Shown here one piece after another: positions 16,478-25,557 of a stretch of 61,008 bases of DNA. The DNA is taken from the NCBI GenBank assembly GCA_002066995.1, contig MWTC01000009.1, forward strand, positions 1 through 61,008. The letters run 5' to 3'. The notes below the pieces were generated by a model. The model saw nothing but the letters and a program-made list of their open reading frames with translations, ran no database searches and was not told where the DNA came from. A program made the translations under genes and the position numbers. The stretch is from Sphingobacteriales bacterium UTBCD1. GTDB lineage: Bacteria > Bacteroidota > Bacteroidia > Chitinophagales > Chitinophagaceae. How positions within the stretch are numbered: position 1 is the stretch's first letter; each line of letters begins with the position of its first letter.

Positions 16478-17428
16478 ATGGAAAAAGAAATAAAAAAATC
16501 TTCACTTTCTGTAAGTGAGAACGGTATAGAGAAAAAGATAAGCCCCAAACGCCTTGAAGTGTTAAAGACTTATAAGATTTATATAGGCGGGCAATTCCCG
16601 AGAACCGAATCCGGAAGATATTATGTTGCAGTGAATGCAGCCGGAAAACAATTAGCTAATGTCTGCCTGAGTTCAAGGAAAGATTTCAGGGATGCAGTGG
16701 TGTCGGCAAGAAATGCATTTGCCGGATGGAGTGAAAGAGCAGCATTCAATCGTGGGCAGATACTATACCGTATGGCAGAAATGCTGGAAGGAAGGAAAAT
16801 TCAATTTACAGACGAACTGATGCAACAGGATGTTCCTAAAGCAAAAGCTGAAAAAGAAGTCAATCTCGCCATTGACCGCCTGATCTATTATGCCGGATGG
16901 TGTGATAAATATCAGCAGGTCTTCAGTGCAGTGAACCCGGTAGCGACTTCACATTTTAATTTTTCTGTTCCGGAACCGACAGGAGTTGTTTCTATCATTG
17001 CACCACAGGAAGACGGCTTGCTCGGTCTGATTTCGGTGGTTGCACCGGTGATTGCCGGAGGAAATACCTGCATTGTGTTAGCATCCGGGTCTAAGCCCCT
17101 TTGTGCCGTCACTTTTGCCGAAGTGATCAACTCCTCTGATGTACCCGGAGGAGTGGTAAACATATTGACCGGGAAAGTCTCTGAATTATCCTCCTGGTTC
17201 GTGAGCCACATGGACGTAAATGCAACCATTTACTGCGAAAAAGATTCTACTGTTCAGAAGATGATGCAGGACAAAGCCGCATTGAACGTAAAGCGGGTAA
17301 TTTTCTATGACAAAATAAACTGGAATACGGATGAAGGCCAATCCCCTTACCTGATCATGGATACGCAGGAAATAAAAACGACATGGCATCCCATAGAACA
17401 TATTGCCGGTTCAGGCGGAGGATACTGA
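16478..17428 (+). CDS. Truncated aldehyde dehydrogenase-like protein (non-catalytic partner)
   Basis: 316 residues covering only the N-terminal, cofactor-side part of an ALDH fold: YIGGQFPRTESGRYY, AVVSARNAFAGWSERAAFNRGQILYRMAEMLEGR, YYAGWCDKYQQV, and PTGVVSIIAPQEDGLLGLISVVAPVIAGGNTCIVLAS. The catalytic-domain half, with the Glu and Cys motifs and the SPFGG end, is absent; the frame ends cleanly with a short unrelated tail (IEHIAGSGGGY). Known ALDH16-family proteins carry a second ALDH-like domain, and this gene directly follows deoC and a complete ALDH, so a structural or regulatory subunit is likely. It is not a random frameshift remnant, because the remaining sequence is intact. Confidence 0.85.
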   Translation: MEKEIKKSSLSVSENGIEKKISPKRLEVLKTYKIYIGGQFPRTESGRYYVAVNAAGKQLANVCLSSRKDFRDAVVSARNAFAGWSERAAFNRGQILYRMAEMLEGRKIQFTDELMQQDVPKAKAEKEVNLAIDRLIYYAGWCDKYQQVFSAVNPVATSHFNFSVPEPTGVVSIIAPQEDGLLGLISVVAPVIAGGNTCIVLASGSKPLCAVTFAEVINSSDVPGGVVNILTGKVSELSSWFVSHMDVNATIYCEKDSTVQKMMQDKAALNVKRVIFYDKINWNTDEGQSPYLIMDTQEIKTTWHPIEHIAGSGGGY

Positions 17429-17521
17429 TTTGGCCAATGTCGTGAACGACAAAATATTTTTTTAAAATAAAAGACATTCCGGGCACATGAAACCATTTAT
17501 TTTTTTCAATCCTAATATCAA

Positions 17522-17983
17522 ATGAAATCATTTTTCTTTTTAGCATTCCTGGCAATTACTGATCCTTTATTTTCCCAGGATTCCACAAAACTGTTTCAAG
17601 CAGACAGCAGCACGGTGGTAATACACAAAGATCCCAGGCTAGATCTTCTGATTAAGAAGCAATCGGAGGTCAATGAAGCGATCTACAGGGCTTCCCGCAG
17701 GAACGTGAAAGGATTCCGTATTATGATCATCAATACCAACAACAGGAATGATGCAATCAATGCCAAAGCAAAAATGTACAGTTATTTTCCCGAATTAAAA
17801 TCATACCTGACTTACCAGTCACCTTATTTCCGTTTGAAAGTGGGCAACTTTTCAGACCGGAAAGATGCCGAGGAATACCAAAAGAAGATCTCGAAATATT
17901 TTTCAAGCAGTGTCTTTATTGTCAATGATATCATCGAAGTGAAACCGGAAGACAATCTCAGCAATCCCGGCGGAGGTTTATAA
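17522..17983 (+). CDS. Periplasmic SPOR-domain protein
   Basis: A 153-residue exported protein: signal peptide about 1-19 (ending LFSQ), a short linker, and a C-terminal SPOR domain (about 63 to 142). The domain has the typical GFRIMIINTNNRNDAINAKAKMYSYFPE first repeat and FRLKVGNFSDRKDAEEYQKKISKYF second repeat. SPOR domains bind peptidoglycan lacking stem peptides at division sites. It probably follows its own promoter after the ALDH operon and is 39 bases upstream of the M20D gene. Confidence 0.87.
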   Translation: MKSFFFLAFLAITDPLFSQDSTKLFQADSSTVVIHKDPRLDLLIKKQSEVNEAIYRASRRNVKGFRIMIINTNNRNDAINAKAKMYSYFPELKSYLTYQSPYFRLKVGNFSDRKDAEEYQKKISKYFSSSVFIVNDIIEVKPEDNLSNPGGGL

Positions 17984-18010
17984 TTTCTTGCAGACGGAGA
18001 TTTCCGGTTG

Positions 18011-18018
18011 TACTTTTG
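18011..18018 (+). promoter_or_regulatory. Promoter -7 box four bases before the ATG
   Basis: TACTTTTG matches TAnnTTTG. A TTG at 17988-17990 lies 20 bases upstream, the spacing expected for a -33 element. Only four bases (CAGC) separate the box from the ATG at 18023, implying a leaderless or nearly leaderless mRNA. Confidence 0.6.
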
Positions 18019-18022
18019 CAGC

Positions 18023-19210
18023 ATGATCGGAAAAATAAAAGCGCTGGCAAAAAAATATTCTCCTGAATTCACAGAAATCCGCCGGCATCTTCACGCACAT
18101 CCCGAATTAAGTTACCAGGAATTTGAAACGTCAAAATTCGTACAGGACAAGCTCAAGGAATCCGGAATTCCATTTGAAGTGAAAGCTACTACCGGAGTCG
18201 TTGGATTAATAAAAGGCCGTAATCCTGATAAAAGAATTATTGCTCTTCGTGCCGACATGGATGCCTTGCCGATAAAGGAAGCAAATGAAGTTTCGTATAA
18301 ATCAACTAACGATGGGGTGATGCATGCCTGCGGTCATGATGTGCATACCAGTTGTTTATTAGGAGCAGCCAAAATTTTAAATGAATTAAGAAATGAGTGG
18401 GAAGGAACAATAAAATTAATTTTTCAACCCGGTGAAGAAAAAAACCCCGGTGGCGCCAGCCTGATGATCAAAGAAGGCGTGCTGGAAAATCCAACACCTC
18501 AGACGATTTTTGGATTGCATGTAAATCCGCAATTGGAAGTAGGCAAACTAAGTTTTCGTCCGGGAAAGGCAATGGCCAGCGCTGATGAATTATATTTTAC
18601 CATCAAAGGCAAAGGCGGGCATGCAGCTTCTCCCAATTTAACTGCTGATACTATATTAATAGCTTCGCAATTGGTAGTAGCATTACAACAAATCATCAGC
18701 AGAAACCGGAATCCATTCTCGCCTTCAGTGCTTTCGATCACATCTATACAGGGCGGTCATACCACCAACGTAATTCCCAGCGAAGTAAAACTGATGGGAA
18801 CGTTCCGGGCTATGGATGAACAATGGCGTTTCAAAGCACATGAACTGATAAAAAATATTTCCACTGAATTAGTTCATTCCATGGGTGGTGAAATTGATGT
18901 GCATATTGATGTGGGTTATCCTGCGGTGCAAAATGATGAGCACTTATATCTTATTGCCAGGAAGAAGGCGGAAGAATTTATGGGTGAAAAAAATGTTGAA
19001 GAAACGGAAGTGCGAATGGGCTCGGAAGATTTTGGTTATTACTCCCAAATAATTCCCGGTTGCTTTTACAGGCTTGGCACTGGAAACAAAGAAAAAGGAA
19101 TCATCTCAGGCGTACACACTCCTACTTTTGATATTGATGAAAGCGCTATCGAGATTGGAATGGGAATGATGGCGTGGATGGGTAGCAGTGTAAACTTTTA
19201 TTATAAATGA
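18023..19210 (+). CDS. M20D family amidohydrolase (N-acyl amino acid / IAA-conjugate hydrolase type)
   Basis: A cytoplasmic metal-dependent amidase of 395 residues that removes acyl or aminoacyl groups from amino acids or peptides. Motifs: RRHLHAHPELSYQEFET, ALRADMDALPI (Asp), MHACGHDVHTS (Cys and His ligands), GEEKNPGGA (Glu pair), and a C-terminal MGSEDFGYYSQ. The dimerisation insert follows GLHVNPQLEVGKLSFRPG. The ATG at 18023 (MIGKIKALAKK) is chosen over 18008 because the earlier codon would overlap the promoter box. It is not a signal-peptide protein. The substrate is not deducible. Confidence 0.92.
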   Translation: MIGKIKALAKKYSPEFTEIRRHLHAHPELSYQEFETSKFVQDKLKESGIPFEVKATTGVVGLIKGRNPDKRIIALRADMDALPIKEANEVSYKSTNDGVMHACGHDVHTSCLLGAAKILNELRNEWEGTIKLIFQPGEEKNPGGASLMIKEGVLENPTPQTIFGLHVNPQLEVGKLSFRPGKAMASADELYFTIKGKGGHAASPNLTADTILIASQLVVALQQIISRNRNPFSPSVLSITSIQGGHTTNVIPSEVKLMGTFRAMDEQWRFKAHELIKNISTELVHSMGGEIDVHIDVGYPAVQNDEHLYLIARKKAEEFMGEKNVEETEVRMGSEDFGYYSQIIPGCFYRLGTGNKEKGIISGVHTPTFDIDESAIEIGMGMMAWMGSSVNFYYK

Positions 19211-19425
19211 GTTGATTGTACCTAATAGAATATTCAGAAGTATCTTCACATCCTGACAATTAGAATGGAAAAACTCAGTACAATTAAATGGAGCGGTAAA
19301 TAGCTGCAAACCAAAAAAGAATGTTTAACCAATGGATTTCGGAAGCAGCCGGTTCCAGAATATCTTACTAAAGGTAAACTCCTACAAACACATTGGAGGT
19401 AAACGCCGCTTCAAATTAAAATTTT

Positions 19426-19433
19426 TACTTTTG
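19426..19433 (+). promoter_or_regulatory. Promoter -7 box four bases before the ATG of the AbiEii partner gene
   Basis: TACTTTTG, followed by CAGC and the ATG at 19438: the same 15-base string TACTTTTGCAGCATG as at 18011-18025. No obvious -33 TTG at about 20 bases. Confidence 0.5.
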
Positions 19434-19437
19434 CAGC

Positions 19438-19725
19438 ATGTCGGAAACAGAAATAAAAGCAATCCTTTCAAAAATCAACTGGGACACGCCTCTCAGCAAT
19501 GATGACCTGTTCCGTATTTTCTCAGGTTCAACTGAAAAAAAAGGAGGCATTGACAGGGATTGGATTTATACCAGGATACTTAATACTTTTAACTGGTACA
19601 CTGTACTGAAAATAATTCCAAAGGATCAATTGCCTTTTCTACTTTCCGATAGAGTGATCAATAACCTTTTTCCCCGTCAGCTACGCAATAAATACCGGCA
19701 TGTCAGAAGCGCATTATTTGAATAA
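19438..19725 (+). CDS. Small protein overlapping an AbiEii-type toxin gene, candidate antitoxin
   Basis: A 95-residue protein with no signal peptide or membrane segment. It has no resemblance to the usual AbiEi antitoxin, which is larger (about 200 aa) and begins with a winged helix. Visible features: an acidic N-terminal part (WDTPLSNDDLFRIFSG), a basic middle (DRDWIYTRILNTFNWYTVLKIIPKDQLPFLL) and an Arg-rich C-terminus (FPRQLRNKYRHVRSALFE) that could bind nucleic acid. Its 3' end overlaps the next gene by 26 bases, implying translational coupling. The antitoxin role is inferred only from position. Confidence 0.8.
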   Translation: MSETEIKAILSKINWDTPLSNDDLFRIFSGSTEKKGGIDRDWIYTRILNTFNWYTVLKIIPKDQLPFLLSDRVINNLFPRQLRNKYRHVRSALFE

Positions 19726-20389
19726 GCTATATCCCTTGCAGGATAAAGTGCTGCAGCTTTTTTCTGCGAATGATTTGCGGCATTATCTTACCGGCGGCAC
19801 AGCATTAAGCCGTGCTTTTTTTCATCACCGGTGGTCCGATGACCTGGATTTATTTTTAAATAATGATGCTGCTTTTGAGAAAGAAACAGAAAAAGCAATT
19901 CGTCTTTTAGAGCAAAATTTCAACCATGTGTCCGTTGATAATCAGCAGGAGGGTTTTGCAAGAATATTTATTACAGAACACGAACAGAAGCTGAAGCTGG
20001 ATTTTGTAAATGACGTCGCTTATCATGTTAACGGTTTTGAAGCAACTGCCCTTTATCATAAAGTGGACAATCCTCTTAATATTCTTTCCAATAAAGTTGC
20101 TGCGCTGAACCGGCAGGCAGCCAAGGATGTAGCCGACATATTGTTTATTTGTCAGCATTATTCTTTTTCCTGGCCCGATATAATAAATGATGCCACACAA
20201 AAAGACAACTGGGTAAATGAAGTGGATGTGCTTACTGCACTTAAAGTATTTGATTTGGAAAAGCTGCAAACTGATGTGTCATGGGTAAAAAAACCCGATG
20301 CCGGGTTTTTACAACAAATCACAAAAAAAATCCTCTTTGATATTGCGTCGGCAGGGAACAACACAATTGTTGGTTTGGGCAGATATTAA
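19700..20389 (+). CDS. AbiEii/AbiGii-type nucleotidyltransferase toxin
   Basis: A 229-residue nucleotidyltransferase of the AbiEii toxin family, known to inactivate tRNAs by NTP transfer in type IV toxin-antitoxin and phage-abortive systems. The fold signature is intact: LTGGTALSRAFFHHRWSDDLDLF (residues 30 to 52) has the GGTxL loop, the Arg and the DxD metal ligands Asp48 and Asp50, with KLDFV as the third-carboxylate strand near residue 97. The later KVAALNRQAAKDVADILFI segment matches the conserved helix with KxxRxxxKDxxD. It overlaps the upstream small gene by 26 bases. A terminator-like hairpin lies inside the reading frame at 20291-20310. Confidence 0.85.
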   Translation: MSEAHYLNKLYPLQDKVLQLFSANDLRHYLTGGTALSRAFFHHRWSDDLDLFLNNDAAFEKETEKAIRLLEQNFNHVSVDNQQEGFARIFITEHEQKLKLDFVNDVAYHVNGFEATALYHKVDNPLNILSNKVAALNRQAAKDVADILFICQHYSFSWPDIINDATQKDNWVNEVDVLTALKVFDLEKLQTDVSWVKKPDAGFLQQITKKILFDIASAGNNTIVGLGRY

Positions 20390-20524
20390 ATAGATAAAAG
20401 GTATAAAATACATTCAGGAACCTTTCCTGGTTTTTATTCCGTAAATTGCCCCCCTTTTATACTTAAAATTCATAGCAAGCGGAAAACGCAAGATTGTATT
20501 GACAGGTTAAACAAAAGGATAATT

Positions 20525-22867
20525 ATGCCAAACGAACTACGGAAACAACAGGCTCTTGAATACCATGCCAAAGGCCGTCCCGGGAAGATAGAAGTCGTAC
20601 CGACCAAAGAAGCAAAGACTCAAAGAGATCTTTCATTGGCCTACTCGCCCGGTGTAGCCGTACCATGCAATGAGATTGCCGCAAATCCTGAGAATGTATA
20701 TAAATACACAGCAAAGGGAAACCTGGTAGCCGTGATCACCAATGGCACTGCAGTACTTGGATTGGGCAATATAGGCCCTGAAGCCGGTAAGCCGGTGATG
20801 GAAGGAAAAGGAGTACTGTTCAAAATATTTGCCGACATAGATGTTTTCGATATTGAGATCAATGAAAAAGATCCTGAAAAATTAGTTGAGATCATTAAAG
20901 CATTGGAACCTACTTTCGGTGGCATCAACCTGGAAGATATCAAAGCGCCGGAGTGTTTTTACATTGAAAGGAAGCTGAGGCAGGAATTAAAGATACCTGT
21001 AATGCATGATGATCAGCACGGCACTGCCATCATCAGCGCTGCGGCTTTGCTGAATGCCCTGGAAATACAAAAGAAAAAGATTGAGAAAGTTAAATTCGTT
21101 GTCAGTGGTGCAGGCGCTGCAGCCATTGCCTGCTGCCAGTTGTATGAAGCATTGGGTGCAAAACATGAAAACTTCAGGATGTTTGACAGGCAGGGATTGC
21201 TGCATCACAAAAGGACCGACATGGATGAACTGAAAAAAATATATGCAATTAATGGTCCTGAAATTACTCTTGCAGAGGCTATGAAAGATGCTGATGTGTT
21301 TATCGGCCTGAGTTCCGGAAACGTTGTATCACCGGATATGGTGAAAAATATGGCAAAAAATCCCATCGTATTCGCAATGGCTAATCCTGACCCGGAGATC
21401 AGTTGGGAAAACGCCACCTCAGCGAGAAAAGATGTGATCATGGCTACCGGGCGCAGTGATTATCCAAACCAGGTAAATAACGTGCTTGGATTTCCATATA
21501 TCTTTCGGGGAGCTTTGGATGTGCGTGCCACACAGATCAACGAGGCTATGAAATTAGCGGCAGTCAAAGCCCTGGCCGAACTGACTAAAACAACGGTGCC
21601 GGATATTGTGAACATGGCTTACAACGAAAAGAGTATTTCTTTCGGCCCCAACTATATTATTCCTAAACCACTTGACCCGAGATTATTGGAAACGGTAGCA
21701 CCGGCAGTAGCCAAAGCTGCAATGGACAGCGGCGTAGCACAAAACCCGATATTAAACTGGGAAAATTATATCAACACATTAAACAAGCGGCTTGGGTTTG
21801 ATAACCAGGTAATGCGGGTAATCGGCAACAAAGCCCGCCGCGATCCGAAGCGGATTGTATTTGCTGAAGCAGATAATTTCAAAATTCTGAAAGCGGCCCA
21901 GATAATTTTTGATGACGGCATCGGGTACCCGATATTGCTGGGAGATGAAAATAAAATAAAAAATATTGCGGCAGCCAATGCAATTGACATAGAAAGCTTG
22001 CCCATTTATGACCCCCGCAGCGATGCAATGGAAGAAAAAAGAAACCATTACGCAGAAATATTTTTTAAAAAGAGAGGCCGCAAAGGATTCAATGCTTATG
22101 AATCAAAGAAAGTAATGAGAGACCGTAATCATTTCGGATGCATGATGGTAGAATGCGGCGACGCAGATGCCATGATCTCGGGACTGACCAAAAATTACCC
22201 CGACACGATCCGTCCTGCATTACAGATTATTGGTACAGAAGAAGGCGTAAAGAAAATTGCCGGCATGTACCTGATGCTGACCAAGCGGGGGCCTCTATTC
22301 CTGGCAGATACCACTGTTAATTTTAACCCGACCGCTGAGGAACTGGCAGACATCACTTTGCTGGTAGCAAATGAGATAAAAAATTTCAACATCACTCCGC
22401 GTATTGCTATGTTGAGTTATTCCAATTTCGGCAGCAGCAACTCTCCCGAAGCTGAGCTGGTAGCAGAAGCAAGAAAGATCGTAAAACAAAAAATGCCTTC
22501 ACTTGTCGTAGATGGCGAAATGCAGGCCAGCGTAGCTTTCAATAAAGAACTGATGAAGGAGAACTATCCTTTCTGTGAGCTGGTAGATAAAGACGTGAAT
22601 ACGCTGATTTTCCCCAATCTTGCTTCGGGAAACATTGCTTATAACCTTATGAAAGAATTGGAAATAGCAGATGCAATTGGCCCCATCTTATTGGGATTAA
22701 AAAGGCCTGTTCACATTTTACAATTGGGAAGCTCTGTACGCAGCATTCTGAATATGGCCTTAGTGGCAGTGATGGATGCTCAAATAAAATGTAAATCACC
22801 CATAAAAGACATCATTCAACATTCACCCTGGTGGAAAAGACTCCGTAAATCTTCGAAAGAAGTATAA
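20525..22867 (+). CDS. maeB: NADP-dependent malic enzyme with phosphotransacetylase-like C-terminus
   Basis: Oxidative decarboxylation of malate to pyruvate, supplying NADPH. The 780-residue multidomain form is typical of MaeB. Residues about 1 to 430 are the malic enzyme part ([55 protein letters not shown], and the NADP-binding [12 protein letters not shown]). Residues about 435 to 775 are a phosphate acetyltransferase-like domain ([81 protein letters not shown]) that acts as an acetyl-CoA-sensing regulatory domain in characterised homologues. Monocistronic by spacing. Confidence 0.96.
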   Translation: MPNELRKQQALEYHAKGRPGKIEVVPTKEAKTQRDLSLAYSPGVAVPCNEIAANPENVYKYTAKGNLVAVITNGTAVLGLGNIGPEAGKPVMEGKGVLFKIFADIDVFDIEINEKDPEKLVEIIKALEPTFGGINLEDIKAPECFYIERKLRQELKIPVMHDDQHGTAIISAAALLNALEIQKKKIEKVKFVVSGAGAAAIACCQLYEALGAKHENFRMFDRQGLLHHKRTDMDELKKIYAINGPEITLAEAMKDADVFIGLSSGNVVSPDMVKNMAKNPIVFAMANPDPEISWENATSARKDVIMATGRSDYPNQVNNVLGFPYIFRGALDVRATQINEAMKLAAVKALAELTKTTVPDIVNMAYNEKSISFGPNYIIPKPLDPRLLETVAPAVAKAAMDSGVAQNPILNWENYINTLNKRLGFDNQVMRVIGNKARRDPKRIVFAEADNFKILKAAQIIFDDGIGYPILLGDENKIKNIAAANAIDIESLPIYDPRSDAMEEKRNHYAEIFFKKRGRKGFNAYESKKVMRDRNHFGCMMVECGDADAMISGLTKNYPDTIRPALQIIGTEEGVKKIAGMYLMLTKRGPLFLADTTVNFNPTAEELADITLLVANEIKNFNITPRIAMLSYSNFGSSNSPEAELVAEARKIVKQKMPSLVVDGEMQASVAFNKELMKENYPFCELVDKDVNTLIFPNLASGNIAYNLMKELEIADAIGPILLGLKRPVHILQLGSSVRSILNMALVAVMDAQIKCKSPIKDIIQHSPWWKRLRKSSKEV

Positions 22868-22931
22868 ACTGCCGGGAACATGCAGATCCGTTGGCAATGA
22901 AAACTTTCATTCTTGCTTAATTTTTCGTTGT

Positions 22932-22939
22932 TACATTTG
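22932..22939 (+). promoter_or_regulatory. Candidate promoter -7 box of mlaEF
   Basis: TACATTTG fits TAnnTTTG and lies 24 bases before the ATG at 22964. A TTG at 22913-22915 is 16 bases upstream, slightly closer than usual. Confidence 0.45.
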
Positions 22940-22963
22940 TAATTTACAGCCTGAAAACCTGCA

Positions 22964-23701
22964 ATGAATTTTTTCCACTATATAGGTCAATACCTGCTGA
23001 TGGTCAAAGGAATGTTTTCCAGGCCGGAAAACTCAAAAATGTACTGGAAAGAATTTATGCGGCAATGCTCCGATATCGGAATCGGCTCACTGGGCATCGT
23101 TACTATTATATCAGTTTTTATTGGTGCAGTCTCCACTATCCAGACAGCTTACCAGTTAGTCAGCCCATTGATACCACGATCTACCATTGCACAAATTGTA
23201 AGAGATACTGTGATCCTCGAATTTGCCCCCACTCTTGTGTGCATCGTTTTAGCCGGCGTAGTTGGAAGTAAGATCGCCAGCGAATTAGGCAATATGCGGG
23301 TCAGCGAGCAGATCGATGCGTTGGAGATCATGGGAATCAATTCAAAAGCCTATTTAATCAGGCCCAAAATTGTGGCCGCCCTCGTTGTTATTCCTTTGCT
23401 GGTTGTAATTGCAATGGTTCTCGGTATACGGGGAGGACGATATGCCGGTGGTATGGCAAATATTATTTCCGATTACGCATACGACAAAGGGTTACTGCAA
23501 AACTTTGTACCATACAACGTAATTTTTGCATTGATAAAATCGTATGTATTTGCATTTATCATCGCCAGCATTTCTGCCTATTTCGGATACTTTGTAAAAG
23601 GAGGTGCATTGGAAATAGGCAAAGCCAGCACTAAAGCTGTGGTGATAAGCTGCATTCTTATTCTCTTTGGCGATTATGTATTGTCAGCTTTGTTGCTATA
23701 A
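22964..23701 (+). CDS. mlaE: MlaE-type ABC transporter permease
   Basis: A 245-residue integral membrane permease of the MlaE/YrbE family, part of the phospholipid transport system between inner and outer membranes. An N-terminal amphipathic helix precedes about five membrane segments. The family signature is clear: VISVFIGAVSTIQTAYQL, LEFAPTLVCIVLAGVVGSKIASELGNMRVSEQIDALEIMGINSKAYLIRPKI (EQ and DAL motifs) and the C-terminal ISAYFGYFVKGGALEIGKASTKAVV. The ATPase gene follows after 37 bases. No MlaD (MCE) gene is adjacent, as is often the case in this phylum. Confidence 0.92.
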   Translation: MNFFHYIGQYLLMVKGMFSRPENSKMYWKEFMRQCSDIGIGSLGIVTIISVFIGAVSTIQTAYQLVSPLIPRSTIAQIVRDTVILEFAPTLVCIVLAGVVGSKIASELGNMRVSEQIDALEIMGINSKAYLIRPKIVAALVVIPLLVVIAMVLGIRGGRYAGGMANIISDYAYDKGLLQNFVPYNVIFALIKSYVFAFIIASISAYFGYFVKGGALEIGKASTKAVVISCILILFGDYVLSALLL

Positions 23702-23738
23702 TAATAGAAAAAACCAGGTACAGATACATTTCTAAAAA

Positions 23739-24551
23739 ATGATAGAGGTCAGAAATATAAAAAAAGCCTTCGGCGGCAAAACAGTGATAGAAGATGTAAG
23801 CGCTGTCATGAAAACAGGCCAATGCAACCTGATCATCGGCGCCAGCGGCAGCGGGAAAACTGTATTGATGAAATGCATTGTGGGTTTATTCGAACCCGAC
23901 AGCGGTGAAATTTTGTACAATGGAAAGAGTTTTACCGCCATGAAGCATGAAGAGCGTACAGAAGTCAGGAAAGAGATTGGAATGCTTTTCCAGGGAGGTG
24001 CTCTTTTTGACAGCTTAACAGTAGAGCAAAACGTAATGTTCCCTCTGAATATGTTTACCAAATGGAATCAAAAACAAAAATCAGACAGGGTGAATGAGGT
24101 TCTTGCAAGAGTAAATCTGGTGGACACAAATAAGAAATTTCCTGCAGAGCTAAGCGGGGGAATGAAAAAAAGAGTAGGTATTGCCCGTGCCATCGTGATG
24201 AATCCGAAATACCTTTTTTGTGACGAACCCAATTCCGGCCTTGACCCTCAGACCTCACTTGTTATAGACAAGCTTATCCGGGAAATAACTACAGAATACA
24301 ATATCACTACTGTGGTAAATACACATGATATGAATAGCGTCATGGAGATCGGCGACTATATTTTATATTTATACCAGGGGAAGAAAGAATGGGAAGGAAA
24401 CAACAAAGAGATCATCTTTACAAAAAACAAGTTGCTGAACGATTTTATCTTTGCATCGGACTTTCTGCATGATGCAAAAGAAATGCGAATGCTGGAAGAA
24501 AGAGGAAAAGTTCCCCCCGGACTTGACCTGGAAGGACAAAACCCACAATAA
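23739..24551 (+). CDS. mlaF: MlaF-type ABC transporter ATPase
   Basis: A 270-residue ATP-binding subunit paired with the upstream permease. Walker A IIGASGSGKTVLMK, Q-loop MLFQGGALFDSLTV, signature AELSGGMKKRVGIARA, Walker B YLFCDEPNSGLDP and the H-loop VVNTHDMNSV are all intact. The GGALFDSLTV stretch after the Q-loop is characteristic of MlaF. The C-terminal tail ends in a Pro/Gly-rich segment. It energises retrograde or anterograde phospholipid transport. Co-transcribed with mlaE. Confidence 0.94.
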   Translation: MIEVRNIKKAFGGKTVIEDVSAVMKTGQCNLIIGASGSGKTVLMKCIVGLFEPDSGEILYNGKSFTAMKHEERTEVRKEIGMLFQGGALFDSLTVEQNVMFPLNMFTKWNQKQKSDRVNEVLARVNLVDTNKKFPAELSGGMKKRVGIARAIVMNPKYLFCDEPNSGLDPQTSLVIDKLIREITTEYNITTVVNTHDMNSVMEIGDYILYLYQGKKEWEGNNKEIIFTKNKLLNDFIFASDFLHDAKEMRMLEERGKVPPGLDLEGQNPQ

Positions 24552-24586
24552 TATCAACCTTCAAACTTCTTTTGCCCTTTAACCCT

Positions 24587-24594
24587 TACTTTTG
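24587..24594 (+). promoter_or_regulatory. Candidate promoter -7 box of sucD
   Basis: TACTTTTG lies 20 bases before the sucD ATG at 24615. No -33 TTG at standard spacing was identified. Confidence 0.45.
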
Positions 24595-24614
24595 CCGGGC
24601 ATTTATCTTTTATC

Positions 24615-25490
24615 ATGAGTATCCTTGTAAATAAAAATTCTAAGGTTTTGGTGCAGGGCTTCACTGGCTCCGAAGGCACTTTTCATGCAACCCAAATGAT
24701 CGAATACGGTACCGGGATCGTTGGTGGTGTTACTCCCGGCAAAGGAGGCACCAGGCATTTGGACCGTCCTGTTTTCAATACAGTTGCAGATTGCGTTAAA
24801 AATACAGGCGCAGATGTGAGCATCATTTTCGTTCCGCCTGCTTTCGCAGCAGATGCGATTATGGAGTCGGCTGAAGCGGGTATCCGTCTGGTTGTTTGCA
24901 TTACCGAAGGAATTCCAACGCAGGATATGGTAAAAGTGAAAAACTATCTCCAGGCGAAAAATACAAGATTGGTAGGCCCGAACTGTCCGGGTGTAATCAC
25001 CGCAGGAGAATGTAAAGTGGGTATCATGCCTGGATTTGTTTTTAAACCCGGTCGCATCGGGATAGTATCAAAATCCGGAACGCTGACTTATGAAGCAGCG
25101 GATCAGGTAGCAAAGGCAGGACTCGGAATTTCAACTGCAGTTGGCATTGGCGGTGATCCGATCATTGGCACTACCACAAAAGAAGCTGTAGAATTATTCT
25201 TTAGTGACCCCGGAACTGATGCCGTGGTTATGATCGGTGAAATCGGCGGTGGTATGGAAGCTGAAGCTGCCAAATGGGTCAAAGAAAATAAAAATAAAAA
25301 ACCGGTTGTGGGTTTTATTGCCGGTCAAACTGCTCCTCCGGGAAGAAGAATGGGACATGCAGGCGCTATTGTCGGCGGAGCAGATGATACCGCTGCAGCA
25401 AAGATGAAGATCATGAGCGAATGTGGCATTCATGTGGTACAAAGTCCTGCGGATATCGGAAAACACATGGCAGAAGTGATGAAAAAGTAA
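24615..25490 (+). CDS. sucD: Succinate-CoA ligase subunit alpha
   Basis: Alpha subunit of succinyl-CoA synthetase (TCA cycle, substrate-level phosphorylation). CoA-binding motif [19 protein letters not shown], then [37 protein letters not shown], the GPNCPG loop, and the active-site phosphohistidine in [10 protein letters not shown]. The 291-residue length is standard. The beta subunit sucC is not adjacent, as is common in Bacteroidota. Confidence 0.97.
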   Translation: MSILVNKNSKVLVQGFTGSEGTFHATQMIEYGTGIVGGVTPGKGGTRHLDRPVFNTVADCVKNTGADVSIIFVPPAFAADAIMESAEAGIRLVVCITEGIPTQDMVKVKNYLQAKNTRLVGPNCPGVITAGECKVGIMPGFVFKPGRIGIVSKSGTLTYEAADQVAKAGLGISTAVGIGGDPIIGTTTKEAVELFFSDPGTDAVVMIGEIGGGMEAEAAKWVKENKNKKPVVGFIAGQTAPPGRRMGHAGAIVGGADDTAAAKMKIMSECGIHVVQSPADIGKHMAEVMKK

Positions 25491-25500
25491 ATTTAAAAAA

Positions 25501-25532
25501 TTAGGCCCCTTCAAATTCAGAAGAGGCCTTAA
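25501..25532 (-). terminator. Terminator between sucD and the DUF4476 gene
   Basis: TTAGGCCCCTTC (25501-25512) pairs with GAAGAGGCCTTAA (25520-25532) with one mismatch. On the minus strand it is followed by a T run, so it chiefly serves the minus-strand gene ending at 25558, but it may also slow sucD transcripts. Confidence 0.75.
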
Positions 25533-25557
25533 TGGTTAAGGGATAACTATACAATCT

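Noticed and set aside
16478-17428. Second aldehyde dehydrogenase as a frameshifted pseudogene
   Set aside because: The frame is intact to a natural stop and conserved N-terminal motifs remain; a purposeful truncated partner is more likely.
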